Notes: generated by a model from the sequence alone, not told the origin. A stretch of DNA of 64,000 nucleotides from Bimuria novae-zelandiae CBS 107.79 (GCA_010015655.1 ML976660.1:62001-126000); one strand, 5' to 3'. Positions 46,338 through 58,830 are shown, counted from the stretch's first letter. Program-made: numbers and translations.

Positions 46338-48612
46338 ATTGTAGAAGGAGGTAGTTTTCAAGCTGTCTGGAGGCGAGGTCAGAGGAGCTTCAGTCGAGGC
46401 AAAGCTGAATACAGGCGTAGAAAGTAAAGAAAAGGAAGAGTGGCGCCAATTTATATACGTATAAGGTGAGAATTTGGCGTAGGCTGCAAACGTGGAATCT
46501 GCTGGCGCAATGGGTGGTGACCAAGGCGCTGCACGCTGTCTGCGCGCGCGTGCAGCGCAAAACAAAACCGCGAGGGGCCGAAAGAATGCGCGAGAACAAT
46601 TCAAACTAGAGGGGCTACTCACGGATGTCTTTGGAAAAGTAGAGAAATCTGCCTTTGACTAAGGTCTGCAGAGTGTCAGTGTTGTAGGCGCCGGAAGCTG
46701 GCGACGGCGACGATCAGGAAAATGGAACGCGATGACGCTCTGAAGATGCAAGAGGAGAAGCTGCAGAGAGCATTGTCGCGTGAAAACGCGTTAAAAAAAA
46801 CGTGGTTGTGTTGCGCGCGCGATGCGGGTGTGGTGAAGTGCATGATGGGGATACGCGAACTCACCTAAGGCGTTGGGTGGGCGAAAGTCTGAGGTGACGA
46901 TTTGTATGGGAGGTGGTGGGAAGCACTGTGAGAACAGCAGCGCAGGCAAAGAGCGGCCACGCTTTCTACTGGAAAACCCAGTTGGTACGTGCGCCTGCCG
47001 CTAGGAGACCTCTCGCCCTCATCATAACAGAGCACCCCTCACCAACAACGGCCAGCACGACTCACGCCGTTTTGGCAGCCTGTCCTACTATGCGTCCGGT
47101 AAAGCTGAGACGACGCGTCTTCGGGTTCTGCATCTGTCTCTCTCTTGTTTGCACAGTCTGCCTTGCCCTCTGCTCCTCCGTGCAGCTCCCGGTACATTCG
47201 GGCGTCGGGAGGGCGCCTCCATTCCTCGACTGGGCCCGGCGACCATGGTGCCTGGTGGTGCCTCGTTTCATGCAGGCAGTCGATAAAGCAACGTTATTCG
47301 CCTGCGCGAAATTGTCGCTCCAACTTGTCGCTCACTGCGTTACCGACACACGTCTGGCTGATCGGAGCGCTTTCCAGGAGCAAGACACCCCGCTGCATCC
47401 TCTCCCCTCCATGCACTCTGTGCTTGATCCGACCCCAAAAGCGCCTCGGCAGATGCACATGGCTAATGAGGCCATGCATGCACCTTTGTAGCGCGCTGCG
47501 ACCAGACAAGCATCGCATAGTACCATTGTTGATGCTGCAAGCTGCCAGCTGCACGACATGAGACCGTGAAGCTCCAGTCCGACGGCCGCTTTCGTCTGTT
47601 TCGACTAAACCCTAAACAGTAACAGGCAATTGTCTGCCCAGCGATCGCGTTGCTCTGCTACATCAGGGCTATCAGTGTACCATGCATTGAGCATCAAGCG
47701 GAAACGTCGAAGTCGTTTGAGGTAGCAACTGAGCATGTCTACTAACTCTACTCATGCTGGGTGGTCCGCGGCAAGCACACGGCGTCAACACGGCTACTAA
47801 TACGGCACTGTGTTAGTGCCCAAGCCCACACCCAATTCCACCTGCGATGGGTCACCGAGCCTCATTATTTAAAAGTCTCGAGCCGAAATTGATGCTCTAC
47901 CAGAACGACCAGAGCACAATCATAGCGCCTATGTATTTCGCGTCCCATGTCTCGTGTAGCTCGCCTGGGCACTGAAGTTGCGGCCCCTGGGAGAGTCGAA
48001 AGACAGTCGACTGGAATGATATTGACGTGCAGTGCCGAGCATCATTATTTTGCAGCAATGCGCGCTGCTGTGGCTGATATTACTAATGAGTACAAGATCA
48101 TTGCTAGGTATCGCAACATGATCGACTTCTAAGACGTCGTTCTGTCGACATGAATGATGCGCCACGTGCATTCCTCTCGTTTGCCACGATTTGATAAAAT
48201 ATTAGAAACCCCCTTTGACGAGAAATTGTCGTAGTGATATCAACCTGCAGCATACCCTGGCAAATCTTTGCTGGTATTCACGGAATTCTACCGTTTTTCT
48301 GTATCCAAACATCGGCGTCTTCTCCCCGCCCAATGCTGTATGCAGGCTCCTCGGCTGCGACCTGAATAAATGCGATGATATCACAACCCCGGCCAACCAG
48401 AGATTGCAATGGATATCTCTCGAACATAGATGTGCCCAAGCTCGAGCACCAATCAATCGATGATGTACCTTCCACGACCGTATTCCGCTTGTGCTACCAC
48501 AAGGCGGGTCCAGTCATGGTTTGCCGTCATGTTCTTCTGCAGCTTCCGATGTAAAGATGTCTGTCCATATCCTCGAAGGCTGCGTCGGAACTTTCACTGC
48601 AAGCTAGACAAC
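46338..48612. other. Long stretch without a supported gene
   Basis: About 2.3 kb. The first ~300 bp should be the NHP6 leader, with a likely 260-bp intron. Beyond that, open frames on both strands are short or compositionally odd, and none resembles a known protein. The sequence is not AT-rich and not RIP-like, so an untranslated RNA or a long promoter region is possible but unproven. Confidence 0.4.
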
Positions 48613-49470
48613 TCATCCATCCTCTTCATCGTCCATGACTAGTTCCCGCAACTCCTCATCGGCTGCCCAGTTGATTCCACTTCCCACGATCATGGCTGAT
48701 AAAATGCCCTTCAGAATCTTCGCTCGTTGGCGTGACTGTTTGACTTTCTTGTCGGCCCTTTCTACTTGCTGGTGAAGTGAAGGGTCCCCGATGTCGTTGA
48801 TTGACTGCGCTTTCAACTTTTCGGCTAAGTCTACGACGGCCCCGGAGAGCTCGCGGTTGTCCTTGTTGGCAGCGATGGTGGCTTGCTCGGCGGTACTCAG
48901 GGCGCGTGTTGTTGACGATAACCTGGAAGCTAGCAAGCCATGCAACATCGACACGGCATCATTTTCAGTGATCAAAGGTAACATGCGCCTATCGATGTTA
49001 GCTTGTATAATACTTCGGCGCTCGACAACCAACTTTTCAGCGGTATGCTGTTGACCGCCATGAACAGCTTTGAGGACGGGATCCATAACCAGAACATTGT
49101 GGGATATCCTGTTTCGTATCTCGAACTTCGCCTTGACTTCCATGGCCTCGCGCTCTGCTGTGATCAGATGCTCGTGTAAGACATCATCTGATAAAGCCGA
49201 AACGTCAGGCACGTCTACTATAGATGCGTTAGATGAATCATTCTTTGCTTTCACATGCAAAGTAAGAAAAGTACCTTGATCATGCGCTTCTATGAGGCTC
49301 TTTTCCAACTCAAGCTCCCGGAGCTGATCGTGGAGCTCCAACGCGAGCTGTTCTACATCTGAAAACGCGAACGCGTCACTGTACGGCGTTTGAAGGAGGT
49401 CGGCGTAGTCGTTTGGATACAACCTTTTTTCAGCACCATCCGTCATCGCAACATCGTTCGCACTCGCCAT
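48613..49470 (-). CDS. CENP-H-like inner kinetochore protein (Fta3/Mcm16 type)
   Basis: Exons 49470-49275 and 49214-48613 around a 60-bp intron give 265 residues. The region ~60-265 is helical and coiled-coil-like: LSDDVLHEHLITAEREAMEV, KFEIRNRISHNVLVMDPVLK, then RRMLPLITENDAVSMLHGLL and QSRQRAKILKGILSAMIVGS. The end GSGINWAADEELRELVMDD is the strongest clue, being like the conserved C-terminus of CENP-H proteins. CENP-H belongs to the constitutive centromere-associated network. The intron is a multiple of three with no stop, so an unspliced form would add 20 residues; the spliced version removes a low-complexity insert and has CTAAC and TAG signals. The gene is divergent from ATG11. Confidence 0.7.
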   Translation of the reverse strand: MASANDVAMTDGAEKRLYPNDYADLLQTPYSDAFAFSDVEQLALELHDQLRELELEKSLIEAHDQGTFLTLHVKAKNDSSNASIVDVPDVSALSDDVLHEHLITAEREAMEVKAKFEIRNRISHNVLVMDPVLKAVHGGQQHTAEKLVVERRSIIQANIDRRMLPLITENDAVSMLHGLLASRLSSTTRALSTAEQATIAANKDNRELSGAVVDLAEKLKAQSINDIGDPSLHQQVERADKKVKQSRQRAKILKGILSAMIVGSGINWAADEELRELVMDDEEDG

Positions 49471-49711
49471 GGCAATACTCTAAGAGAAGATCAAGCACAA
49501 TGTGAGAAGGTTCGATGTCCACGCGCGTCCTCAGTGATCCACAGTTGATGCAGGCTCGGTAGTCCGTGGGTCCTGATCCCTGCAGCCCACGCGCATCATC
49601 TTACCATTAGCGGTATCTTGTGCCTAACGCCGTGCTCACCCAGCACTCGAGCTTCCTTCCTCCTCCACGAGCTGATCAGGCAGAATCCTGTGCAGCCGGA
49701 GCGGTTTTTGG

Positions 49712-52700
49712 ATGTCGCTGCAGATAGCTGTAGCTCATACGGGCCAGCGCTTCGACGCCGATCCCGTCGGCTTCAACTCGGTCGAGGCGCTGAAGCAGTG
49801 GATCGCAACCGTCGTAGACATTCCGCCCGAGCACCAAATCCTGCTGACGCCCCGGGGAAAACAAGTCAAGCTTCAAGCACTGTTGACAGAGGTACGGCAC
49901 TGCTTGTAGATCATGAAGAATGTGCTGACATTGTGCCAGAAAGAGCTATTCGTCTTCGATCGCGAACTCTCCTCCGTAACCCAGGCTGCCGCCGCCGAAG
50001 CGCCGCTGCCTGATAGCTTCACGCCCGATGACCCGCCCGATACATTATCTAGTCATACCGACCTACGAGCATGGCAGACGCTGTTTCAAGCCCGTCGCGA
50101 CTGGGCCTTCGCCATCCTCGAGCAGTCGCTCTCCATGTCCCGAGTAGCTTCGCAAGCGTTCGCTGAGCAAGCGACTATCGAGAAGGCGACACAGGTTGCA
50201 GTTGGAAATCCTGGCACACATGTGAAGGGGCTAGAGCAGAAGCACAGGGACGTGAAGGAGTGGTTCGACGGGGTGGAGAAGGAGGCCGTAGAGAACCTGC
50301 GCCGCTTAGATGCAGATTACGGACAACTAGGCGCGATACCAGCCAAAGGCGAATTTATACAATTTCTGGCGAAAGAGCTGCGGTCGGCGCAAACAGCACA
50401 GAGCGTCCGCAAGGCCTCTGCAAACCGGACAATGTCACTGCAAGAGTTTCTAGACTTCGACTCGATAAAGCAAGCTACAGGTGTCAGCAAGGCTGTTCGC
50501 GAATCGTTTAAGAAACGCATGGCGGATATGGGCGCTCAAGTGGAGAGAATAAACGCAGAATACAATGAGCTTCAAGGGGCAGCGGGACAAAGTCAGAGCC
50601 GGTCGCTTGCCGATGACTCGGAAGAACCGGTGCGGTTGTACAACGAGATTGATCAGGTCGCCAAGAAGGTCAACTCCGACCTTGGACACGTAATGGGACT
50701 TCCGTCAGACTCCAAGTCGGTTGCTCAGGTCTCTAAGATGGCGCTGTTGCACACGCGGAACTTCCTCCCTGCGATCAAGGAATACAGCGTTGAGATGAGC
50801 GACCTCGTCCGGCGGTCAGTCGAGCAGAAGAACAATGCGGTTCGGAATGCGATCGAGAGCATGCGCGGCGTTGCGGACATCGGCTCCAATATCGCGACTC
50901 TTCATGCCGAGCTAGACAACATCAATCTCCCACAGGAGGGTATGGCGGCTTTCGAGCTTATATCGCTCGTGGGGAGATTACCATTCGTATACGGGACACT
51001 CATGGTCGAGTCGGTGCGCCGACGCGAATGGGCGGAGAAGATGCAGCGAGACACTTCATCGCTTGCCGAAGAAATGGCCACATTCCAAGAGGAAGAAGAG
51101 CGGCGGAGGAAGAAGTGGCTGAAGCAGGTCTCGGACGTGGTCAATCTGGACGCCGTACAAACGAATCCACTAGGCTTCGAAATGAACATCCAGCCGGAGA
51201 ATAACTATTGGCCGGAGGTGTCGCGAGAAGAGCTTAAGGACTACCTGAAGATACTACAAGGGCTGGAGGGACAAAGTACTGAAGCCGAGACGCTCGCTCA
51301 GACTATCAAAGACCTGGATCGACCTACCCGACAACAGGTTAAGCGCGCAAAAGCTTTCAAAATGGGCAGTGTTCATGAGCCTGCTTTTGGTAAAACCTCT
51401 CAGCTGATGCTTCGAGGGGATGATGAGATCCGTGTTTTGAGAGAAGCCAATAGCAAGCTCGAGGACGAATTGAGAGGCTCTAAGAGTAGGGTGCGACGTT
51501 TGGAAGATGTGTTACATCGCCAAAACCACGTTAACAGACTCTCGATTGGAGGTGGCATGCCATCGTTCGGACCGCAAAGCCCTGCCGAACCTTCCACGCC
51601 GACCGTCGAGGCTCCATCCCCTGGGCCCATGGTAGGCCACTCTCGGAGATCGTCAGTTTCTTCGCGGCGCTTCTCCACGAACCAGGGGCAAGATGACAAG
51701 CGTCGCATTGTGCGCCTGGAACAGGAACTGGCAAATGAGAAAGAAGCGCGCGCAAACCTCGAGAAGGAGGCTCAGACAAAGAAGGACGATGAGTCGGCTT
51801 TACAAGGACAGATCGACGAAGCGGTCGCAACAAAAGCTGAGCTCTTAGAGAACATGAAGGCCCAACAGAAGGAGTTCGCAGACGAACGACGATCCCTTGA
51901 GCAGGAGATACAAGCATATAAAGGCAAGATTGAAGAAGCCGAAGATGAATTAGACCGTGTGCTTGGCAGCCGGGATCACGAGCGCACTGGGGTCGATACA
52001 AGAATACAGGAGCTCGTTGCGGAAATTGAAAAGGTCCGCAATGATTTAGCAGAGCAGAAAAAGCAGGCTACCAATCGTGTGGCCGACTTACAAGCTGAGC
52101 TTGAACAGCGCAAGAAGGCAGATGCCGAACAATACGAGTCGCTTTCTAGCGCATTCAGCCGTCTGTCGCCTAATGGCGCTGTACCTGGAGACAGCACAGC
52201 GCTTGTCGTGCAGTTTGAAGACCTGGCACAGCGTTCTGCTGATCATCTCCATGAACTTCAACAAGCCGTGGCGATGGCTAGAGCGGAGAATGAGAGCGCT
52301 CGTCATCAAGCGAGCGAACAAGAGGCTGACCTGAAGTCTAAGCTCGCGAATGAAGAGACGACAGCATCATCTCTCCGCGAGCAACTGGACAGGACAAACG
52401 CAAAGGTTGCATCCATCACCGCCGAGCTTGATGAGGAACGTCATCATCTACATGATTTGAGAGCCAAGTTTGCCGAGGGCGAAAATGGTTCTGAAGTACT
52501 AAGAAAGCGCGTAGAAGAAGAGGAAGAGAAGGTCGGGCGACTTCAAGTTGAGCTCGCCGAGGAAAGAAGCCACTCCAACAGTCTTGATGTGGAGCTCATG
52601 CATCTGCAAAAGAAGGTTCTGAAGTACGAAGAGCTCGACTCGTCACGAACACACGAGCGGCTACGTCGCGCGAAGGAACTCAGCAAGCGTGTATACTCGC

Positions 52701-53845
52701 AACAAGATCGTCTTCTACGTATGGTCGACTCACTGGGATATGTCATTACCTTCGAAGACGGTACTATGACACTACATCGTGCCTCAAAGATTGGGAATAG
52801 CACTACGTTGGCCGACACCATCGGCCTCAGCAGAAGCACAACGACCCCCTCGCCTACACCCCTCAAGCAGCATCTCGAAAACTACGCAGACTTATCCTTC
52901 CTGCACTGGGTGGACTCTACAGACCCAGAGGAGGAAGACCGGCGCTACCACGAGCTCATGGACAACCTCAACCGGTTCGACCTGGATGCCTTCTGCGAGT
53001 TCTTTGCCAAGCGCATGCGAGACATCGAATACACAGCCCGCAAATTCAAACACGAGACGCGCGCTTACCGGGAGAAGGCGAAAGCTCTACAGACGGAATC
53101 ACATAACAAAATCGCATACCGCTCGTTCAAGGAAGGCGATCTCGCGCTGTTCCTGCCCACGCGCAACCAGGCCACGCGCCCCTGGGCCGCCTTCAACGTC
53201 GGCGCTCCGCACTTTTTCCTCCGCGAGGAAGAATCCCACAGGCTGCAGGGTCGCGACTGGCTCGTAGCGCGCATCTCCAAGGTCGAAGAGCGTGTCGTCG
53301 ATCTCTCCAAGACGATGGACTCAGCGGCCCGCGCCGCCATGGACGGCCGCTCTGTCGCGTCTAGCAGCGCCGTGTCTTTCGAAGACGACAACCCCTTTGA
53401 GCTCTCTGACGGTCTGCGCTGGTACCTCATCGAAGCCAGCGAGGAGAAGCCGGGCGCGCCTGGTGGTCCGGGGCTGGGCAAGTCGGCGGCTGCGGCGGCG
53501 GTCACGCGCATCGACGGCCAGGGCAAGATGGAGAAGAAAGCCGCAGCCGACCCGGCGAAGACGCTCGGGAAGTCCCTCGATAGTCGCCGCAGCAGCGGCA
53601 CGAGTAGGAAGAGCGTACCCGTCGTCGGTGGCGGCAACCGCAATTCCATGGACGTCGGTGACGCGCTCGCAGAGTCGGGCGGCCCGGGCTCGAATGCCGC
53701 GACCAGAGGAGCCAGTCCGGCTGGGATGGGAGGCCCGGGTCCGAGCCATCTGAGGGAGAGCGAGGCCAGCGGCGCGGCCAGCGTGGACCGCCTGCGCGAC
53801 GTCCGCGAGTACGAGGTGCGGAAGGACCATCTGTGGGGCCCTTAG
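49712..53845 (+). CDS. atg11: Autophagy-related protein Atg11
   Basis: Exons 49712-49891 and 49940-53845 (48-bp intron) give 1361 residues. The N-terminal ubiquitin-like part reads LQIAVAHTGQRFDADPVGFN, HQILLTPRGKQVKLQALLTE, and crosses the intron into KELFVFDREL. An Atg17/Atg11-type helical region follows (~100-450). A long coiled coil covers ~520-1000 with runs such as ARANLEKEAQTKKDDESALQ. The C-terminal Atg11 domain lies at ~1010-1230: LLRMVDSLGYVITFEDG, FCEFFAKRMRDIEYTARKFK, HFFLREEESHRLQGRDWLVA and DDNPFELSDGLRWYLIEASE. Atg11 is the scaffold of selective autophagy, tying cargo receptors to the Atg1 kinase. The frame ends EVRKDHLWGP, but an alternative splice to another C-terminal exon is possible. 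Confidence 0.95.
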
Positions 53846-54165
53846 GTTGTGCATTTGCTGTGCATCTGAGCGTCCAAGAGCTGTCGTCAAGTACTGACGT
53901 GGTGCAGGGTCGCTCGGTGTCGCTGGGCCGCGCGGGTCAGGGGTCGCCGCAGAACGTGTTCTCGCATGCGCCGTTGTCGTCGTCGTCGCAGATGAGTAGG
54001 GGTGCGGTGCTTCGCGGTGGTGAGATGGATAGGAGGGGGTCAGCGGGCGAGAGGGAGGTTGGAAGTCCGGGGAGTAGTCCGAGGAAGATGCCGCCGGAGA
54101 GGAAGGGAAGTTTTTGGGATAATCTGTTTCAGGTGGATGTTACGTATCAGAAGTCGAGGAAGTGA
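53846..54165 (+). other. Possible alternative last exon of ATG11
   Basis: Just past the ATG11 stop, a TACTGAC branch-like sequence and a GTGCAG acceptor (~53907) precede an open frame to 54165. Its end reads SFWDNLFQVDVTYQKSRK, protein-like and with a tryptophan pattern seen at the C-terminus of some fungal Atg11 proteins, as far as I recall. A GTGCGG donor in phase after DVREYE would join it. Not proven. Confidence 0.35.
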
Positions 54166-54883
54166 GGGTGGGTATCGGCGTTGTGGGTGGCTCTCGCGTG
54201 GAGCTAGAAGCTGGCTATACAATACTACGTTAGCAATTGAGGTTTAGCTCTTGTATTATCTGTCCTGGGGTTACTTATCACGATTTCCTGCTATACACTC
54301 TGGCCTTTATGGCCCACTTGTATCTTAACGCGATAGGGTGAGTTATTTAGTATGGTGTCACGTGTTTTGGGCCTGTAAAATGGAGGGGTTGGTTGTCATT
54401 GATAGATGGAAGATATGCGAAGCAGGCGTTGACACAGATGCAGGCAGTGGATTGGAATGCTTTGTTCGAGGGTATTCTTTCTGGTGCGGTATCTGGTGTG
54501 ATGCGTCCTGTGCATGAACAAGTTGTTCACCGCACTTTCTGTTTTGCTATTACAAAAATCTATTGACTAAGGAACGCAAGTAGCAATATTAGTTTCTTAG
54601 ACGTTTAACTCAAGATGCCGCAGTAAGAGGAAGGCACGGCTGGTGGACAGTGAGACTGGAGATTAACAGCACAATCCATTTTCATTGCTTTTATGCTATG
54701 AAAGCTTCGGGCTCCATGTCCTGTCTGGGTCATAGCCCTAGAGGATTTGAAATCGGGAGAAAATTTTTACGGCGCTGTATTAGAACCCAACACCGGGTGC
54801 CATCACCGTAGAAGTGGACGAAGCGTCGACTCCACTAAACCTCGTGACCTCGTAATGTTTGAGTACCTTTCTCGACTCCCTTC
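54166..54883. other. Spacer between ATG11 and the coiled-coil gene
   Basis: About 720 bp, no gene or repeat recognised. Confidence 0.4.
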
Positions 54884-55624
54884 TCAAGCAGCCCGCACCC
54901 CTAGAGCCTGGAGCTCAGCCAACATCCTAACCTCCGCCTGAGCCAGATCTGCTATCTGGAGCTCCAGAGCTGCCTTCTCCTTCTCATACTGCTTCCAAGA
55001 CCTGTCAACTGCCGCATCTCTGCTCTGTCTCTCGTGCTCCTCGTTCGGGAACATCTGAGACTCCAGCTGAAGGATTCGGTTGCGGGCATTCGTGACACAC
55101 TGTACAGACTCAAAGTGAGACCGAAACCATTCATGATCATCAGGAATGTCAATAGCCCCACTTATCCAGTATTCAAGAACCTTTGCATGGAGATCCATTC
55201 CGTCTGCAGCGTTCTCCTGTCTAGAGCTCACACAACGGCTCTTCTCGATGTTACGCTTGCACTCCGCATGTGCGTCGTCGTACGCCTGCTCGTAGCGATT
55301 GTGTGTCTCGGAAATGTTGGTCCTGCATGCTTGAATTTCGGCTCGAACTTTGCTAAGGACGAACTGGAGCGTGTCGACGGTAGAATTGGCTCCGGGGCGT
55401 TTGCACTAGTTGACCGTCAGTGCATGCTCCGCGGTTAAATATATGTCTCTTACAGCATTTGAGGTCTCTTCCAGCTCGGCAAGAGCCGCATGGCGTTTAT
55501 GCGTCTCGGCGATCAGGCCGTCAAACAGTGCGACCGAACCATCTCTCATTTGTTGTAAGGTCTCGAGCTCGACCTCGCCGCCCCTGCGAAGGGTATCCAG
55601 AGTGTTATTGGCAGGCGGCGGCAT
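54884..55624 (-). CDS. Hypothetical coiled-coil protein
   Basis: Exons 55624-55454 and 55405-54884 (48-bp intron) give 230 residues. No known domain. The content is largely helical and charged, predicted coiled coil: GGEVELETLQQMRDGSVALF, THKRHAALAELEETSNA, then SKVRAEIQACRTNISETHNR and YEQAYDDAHAECKRNIEKSR. A less helical middle (YWISGAIDIPDDHEWFRSHF) is followed by a last helix (KQYEKEKAALELQIADLAQA). No signal peptide or membrane segment. It is the only intact member of a local group of similar-looking genes; its neighbours at 56-59 kb are broken by RIP-type stops. Function unknown. Confidence 0.65.
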
Positions 55625-56091
55625 GACGGGCGCCCGCGTTTGGCGGCGGCGGATCGTGAAAGTCGGGTGCTGAGAGCGTCACAGTACTAGGGAGTAAGCG
55701 GTAGTGGTGTGGACGTTGTAACAGAACCTGCTCGAAAGTGCGCGCCAAGCTTGAAAAATAAGAGGAACGCACAGTGAATGGTGAAAGTGAACGGGAATAA
55801 AATAGCACTTTTGAAAGCGTTCGGCAGGAATTTTTGATACGCTGTGTTACCCCAGGATTAGCAATACGCACGTCGATTGTTTCCCGGACTTATGACATAG
55901 ATTATAGTGCACAAAATCTAAAAGAAGAACATAGATGGGAGTAACAGTTTAGGTAGTTGTGGAAGGCTATCCCTCACAATCAAGAGATAGATCAGGTGTA
56001 GCTTTGCACGCATCTATGGCCTTAAACCTGATCAACTTCCCATCCCGGGACCTATTAATATCGATTGTTTTCGGTGACGGCGGCAGCGGGA
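55625..56091. other. Spacer within the decayed gene cluster
   Basis: About 470 bp upstream of the intact coiled-coil gene. Nothing recognised. Confidence 0.35.
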
Positions 56092-56934
56092 TTAACCATC
56101 GATCTGCCTCTCGTACTTGCTCATATACGCAATCTCGAGATCCTCGTACTCATCTCCCTCTTCATCCTCATCCTCGCCCCTCTTCTTCTCCTGCAGAGCC
56201 TCGTTTGTAGTCTTCTGCAGAACCTACCCTATAGTATTCATCAGAATATTCCTGGCAGTCCTTCCCGTTACCCTGTTTGGACTCGACCTCCGACACGTTC
56301 TTCGATCCTAGTAGTTTCTCTTGTCCTTCAGCAACTTGCATGGCTATGTCTCGATAGTCATTACGCTCACGCTTAAGCTCGGCGTGGGACTTTTGAGCCA
56401 GCTCTATCCGCATGCGGTGTCTCTTATAGATATTCTTATCTCTCTGCGTTAATAAAGCCTCGTAATCTGTAAAAGTCGAAGCGTCTCTCAAACAGACTAG
56501 CTTGGAACTGTCATGCTAGAACTCGCGGCGGCTAGCTTCTATTGTTTATCAGAGTTGTTTATCTAACTTCTGCTAAGCATCACTATGTGCTTCTAAGACT
56601 TTACGAATAACGTAGGCTAGAGCAACCAAGCTGGCAGTTTAGTAACCTTGCGAGCCACTAATACGCTAAAAATGTTAGTTTAAACATTCTATATACTGTA
56701 CATAAAGCCAACACGGACCTTTTCTTGAACTCCTTCGGCTTTGCGGGCGTCTTCCAACCTGTCCTTTAAATTGTCAAGTGCCGCGTCCTCGCTGTAAGTC
56801 CCCAGAATATTCTTATCTAAGATCTCTTAAAACGCGGTCGCAGCTTCCTTCATTTTTAAAAACGTGTCCCGCTTTACTTTATTTTCTTCCTTAAGGGAGA
56901 CAATCGCGGCGATTTTCTCGCTAAAGGGCGACAT
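56092..56934 (-). pseudogene. RIP-damaged coiled-coil gene
   Basis: From ATG 56934 a minus-strand frame reads MSPFSEKIAAIVSLKEENKV, crosses a plausible intron (GTCCGT...CTAACATTTTTAG) and continues to a stop at 56092-56094 with an acidic end (EDLEIAYMSKYERQIDG). It is interrupted by at least six stops, mostly TAA/TAG, and the surrounding code suits Gln there, plus one TGA. This is the trace of C-to-T mutation at CpA. The remaining protein would be charged and helical (YKRHRMRIELAQKSHAELKR), like the intact gene at 54884-55624. Family membership is a guess; the decay is seen directly. Confidence 0.6.
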
Positions 56935-57399
56935 GGCTGCCGTTTTCCAAGGTGCTTTTAAATTAAGGCCTAGTTAGCCAGGTGTAGTGTAAGAAATTAA
57001 GTCGCCACTATTATTTCAGATGTAGGTAGTTGAAGTCAATGCCCGGACGAACAAGGAAGGCGCGACGGGCAGACGCTTAGAAACAGTAATAATTAAGGTC
57101 CACTTTCACTCCCAATGCAAGTTTCTAGTCAATACACAATACTCGAAGGAAAATATTAAGGTTAGGCGCATTATGCAAATAACTAGTTACAAAGTAGATA
57201 CAGATAGCCACCGTATTACTAATCTAGAGGTAACACACAGGACTAGGACATTCCTAAATAGAACTGTCTTACCCTACCTTGTACTTTCACGATTAGGTGC
57301 GATTCTGGAATATATATAACGAGACTAACTAAATCGCACTACTTCTCGAATCGCTTCTCAGTAAGCAGACGCAAGACTAAAATACATAACTAATAATGT
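56935..57399. other. Spacer or decayed sequence
   Basis: About 465 bp, moderately AT-rich, with no readable frame. It may contain the tail of the next pseudogene. Confidence 0.3.
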
Positions 57400-58618
57400 T
57401 AGCTAACACCGCAGCTTCTCGTTCCTGATCTCTATCTGTTATACCTAAGATGCTCTATTAAAGAGCGTCCGCAATCGACACCCAGCTCGCTTAACGTTTT
57501 AAGGCTTTACTCCCATCTACCATCTCAACTAGTGCCTGTAGAAGCACATAGCCGACAATTTCCTTGTCATCGGTAACAATAGCGACCCCATTAATGCCTC
57601 TCTCCTTAATTATCTTCTTCTAGTCTTTGCAAGTATGCTGCCGCATCTGCTTTAAGAAAGGCTACAGCCCTTTCCTAATCTCCTCCTAACACAGATGCTC
57701 TCCAGCGATGCATTCAAACTCTAGCTAATACTCTAGCTTATCTGTATAGTCTTATATATTAAAACCTGTAGTAAATAATACCTTGCACTGCTGTAAAACA
57801 CTTTCGATATCATCGCTAAGCGCAGTGTTCTCATACTTTGTGCCCTTAGGAGCAGCATAGGCACCCGGGACGTAGAATCTTCCGCCCTTTTAGCTATAAC
57901 GGCCACTCTCGTGGGTGCTAGACTCCTTCACATCTTCGGCGAAGCGTAAGGTCTTCTTCTGCTTCTTAGCCGTCGGTGCCTTCAAGGAAGGTCTCCGGCT
58001 TCCATTAAAATACAGGAGGCTAGCCAGATATTAGTACTCGTTGTAAAACTTTTCCAGTGCCATTCTGGCGTCGTATAAACAAGCCGGCGGAACCCTACCA
58101 GGAGAAGTTGAAGCGTAGGAATCAACACAGTTTTGAATAGCCAGTTCATACTCCAGCTTCGTAACTAGGATTTGAAACTCCAGGCGTGCAGCGGTGCAGG
58201 TCTTCCTCAAGGCACTGTACCTAGCACTGATTTTTCGGAGCTCGCCGCGCGGACTAAAGGGACCGCTTTCCTTCTCCCATGCCTCTCTATGCACGAGAAG
58301 AAAGTCAATGCAATATTATACTTGGCAGACAGGGCAGAAGGCCTCCGGACTCGCACTAGGTTCGACTTTATGTCCACATTCTGGCTTCTGTGCTCCTGAT
58401 AGTCCCCAAAAGAATTTAATCAAGCTGCTGGGGTTAAGTCTCCAAGTTCTGGTCGTTCATTCATCGCAATAGACGAATCGATTGTACTCTTCTGCACTCA
58501 AGATAAATCCTGGGCAAAAAGAGACTTCGTTAGATTATATCTTCTGGCACTCCCAGAAGGTCTTATAGTTGTTGGGCCACAGAACAGCACAATTAATGAT
58601 GGCTTTAGAAGGAGCCAT
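57400..58618 (-). pseudogene. RIP-damaged gene with cysteine-rich and helical segments
   Basis: A coding-like frame starts at ATG 58618 (MAPSKAIINCAVLWPNNYKT) and can be followed on the minus strand to about 57400. It is broken by ten or more TAA/TAG stops and one TGA, all explainable by C-to-T change of Gln or Arg codons. Preserved parts include a possible zinc-binding segment (PECGHKV, then FCPVCQV), HREAWEKESGPFSPRGELRK, DARMALEKFYNEY, GGRFYVPGAYAAPKGTKYEN and RGINGVAIVTDDKEIVGYVL. No family recognised. The 3' end is approximate. Confidence 0.55.
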
Positions 58619-58830
58619 TCAAAGGGTTGTCATGTGCTCCAAAGTTGAGACTCTCGTGGGTCTTCGCCGGAATCTTGGGAAATTTAACAACCAGCTTTTT
58701 ATACATTCTCGGGTCGCCCAGACTAACACGGGGCAGGTAAAAGCTGACTTCGGCGCATTGTGATCTGAGTGAATCCCGCACCGACAACCATGCTCGTGAA
58801 AACGCGTCTTCATCTTGTCTTCGCGACTAG

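Noticed and set aside
47606..47618. Telomere-like CTAAACCCTAAAC
   Set aside because: Barely more than one repeat unit; not an array.
48202..48475. Short open frames on both strands near 48.3 kb
   Set aside because: Under 90 residues each, overlapping on opposite strands, with no recognisable motif or splice context.
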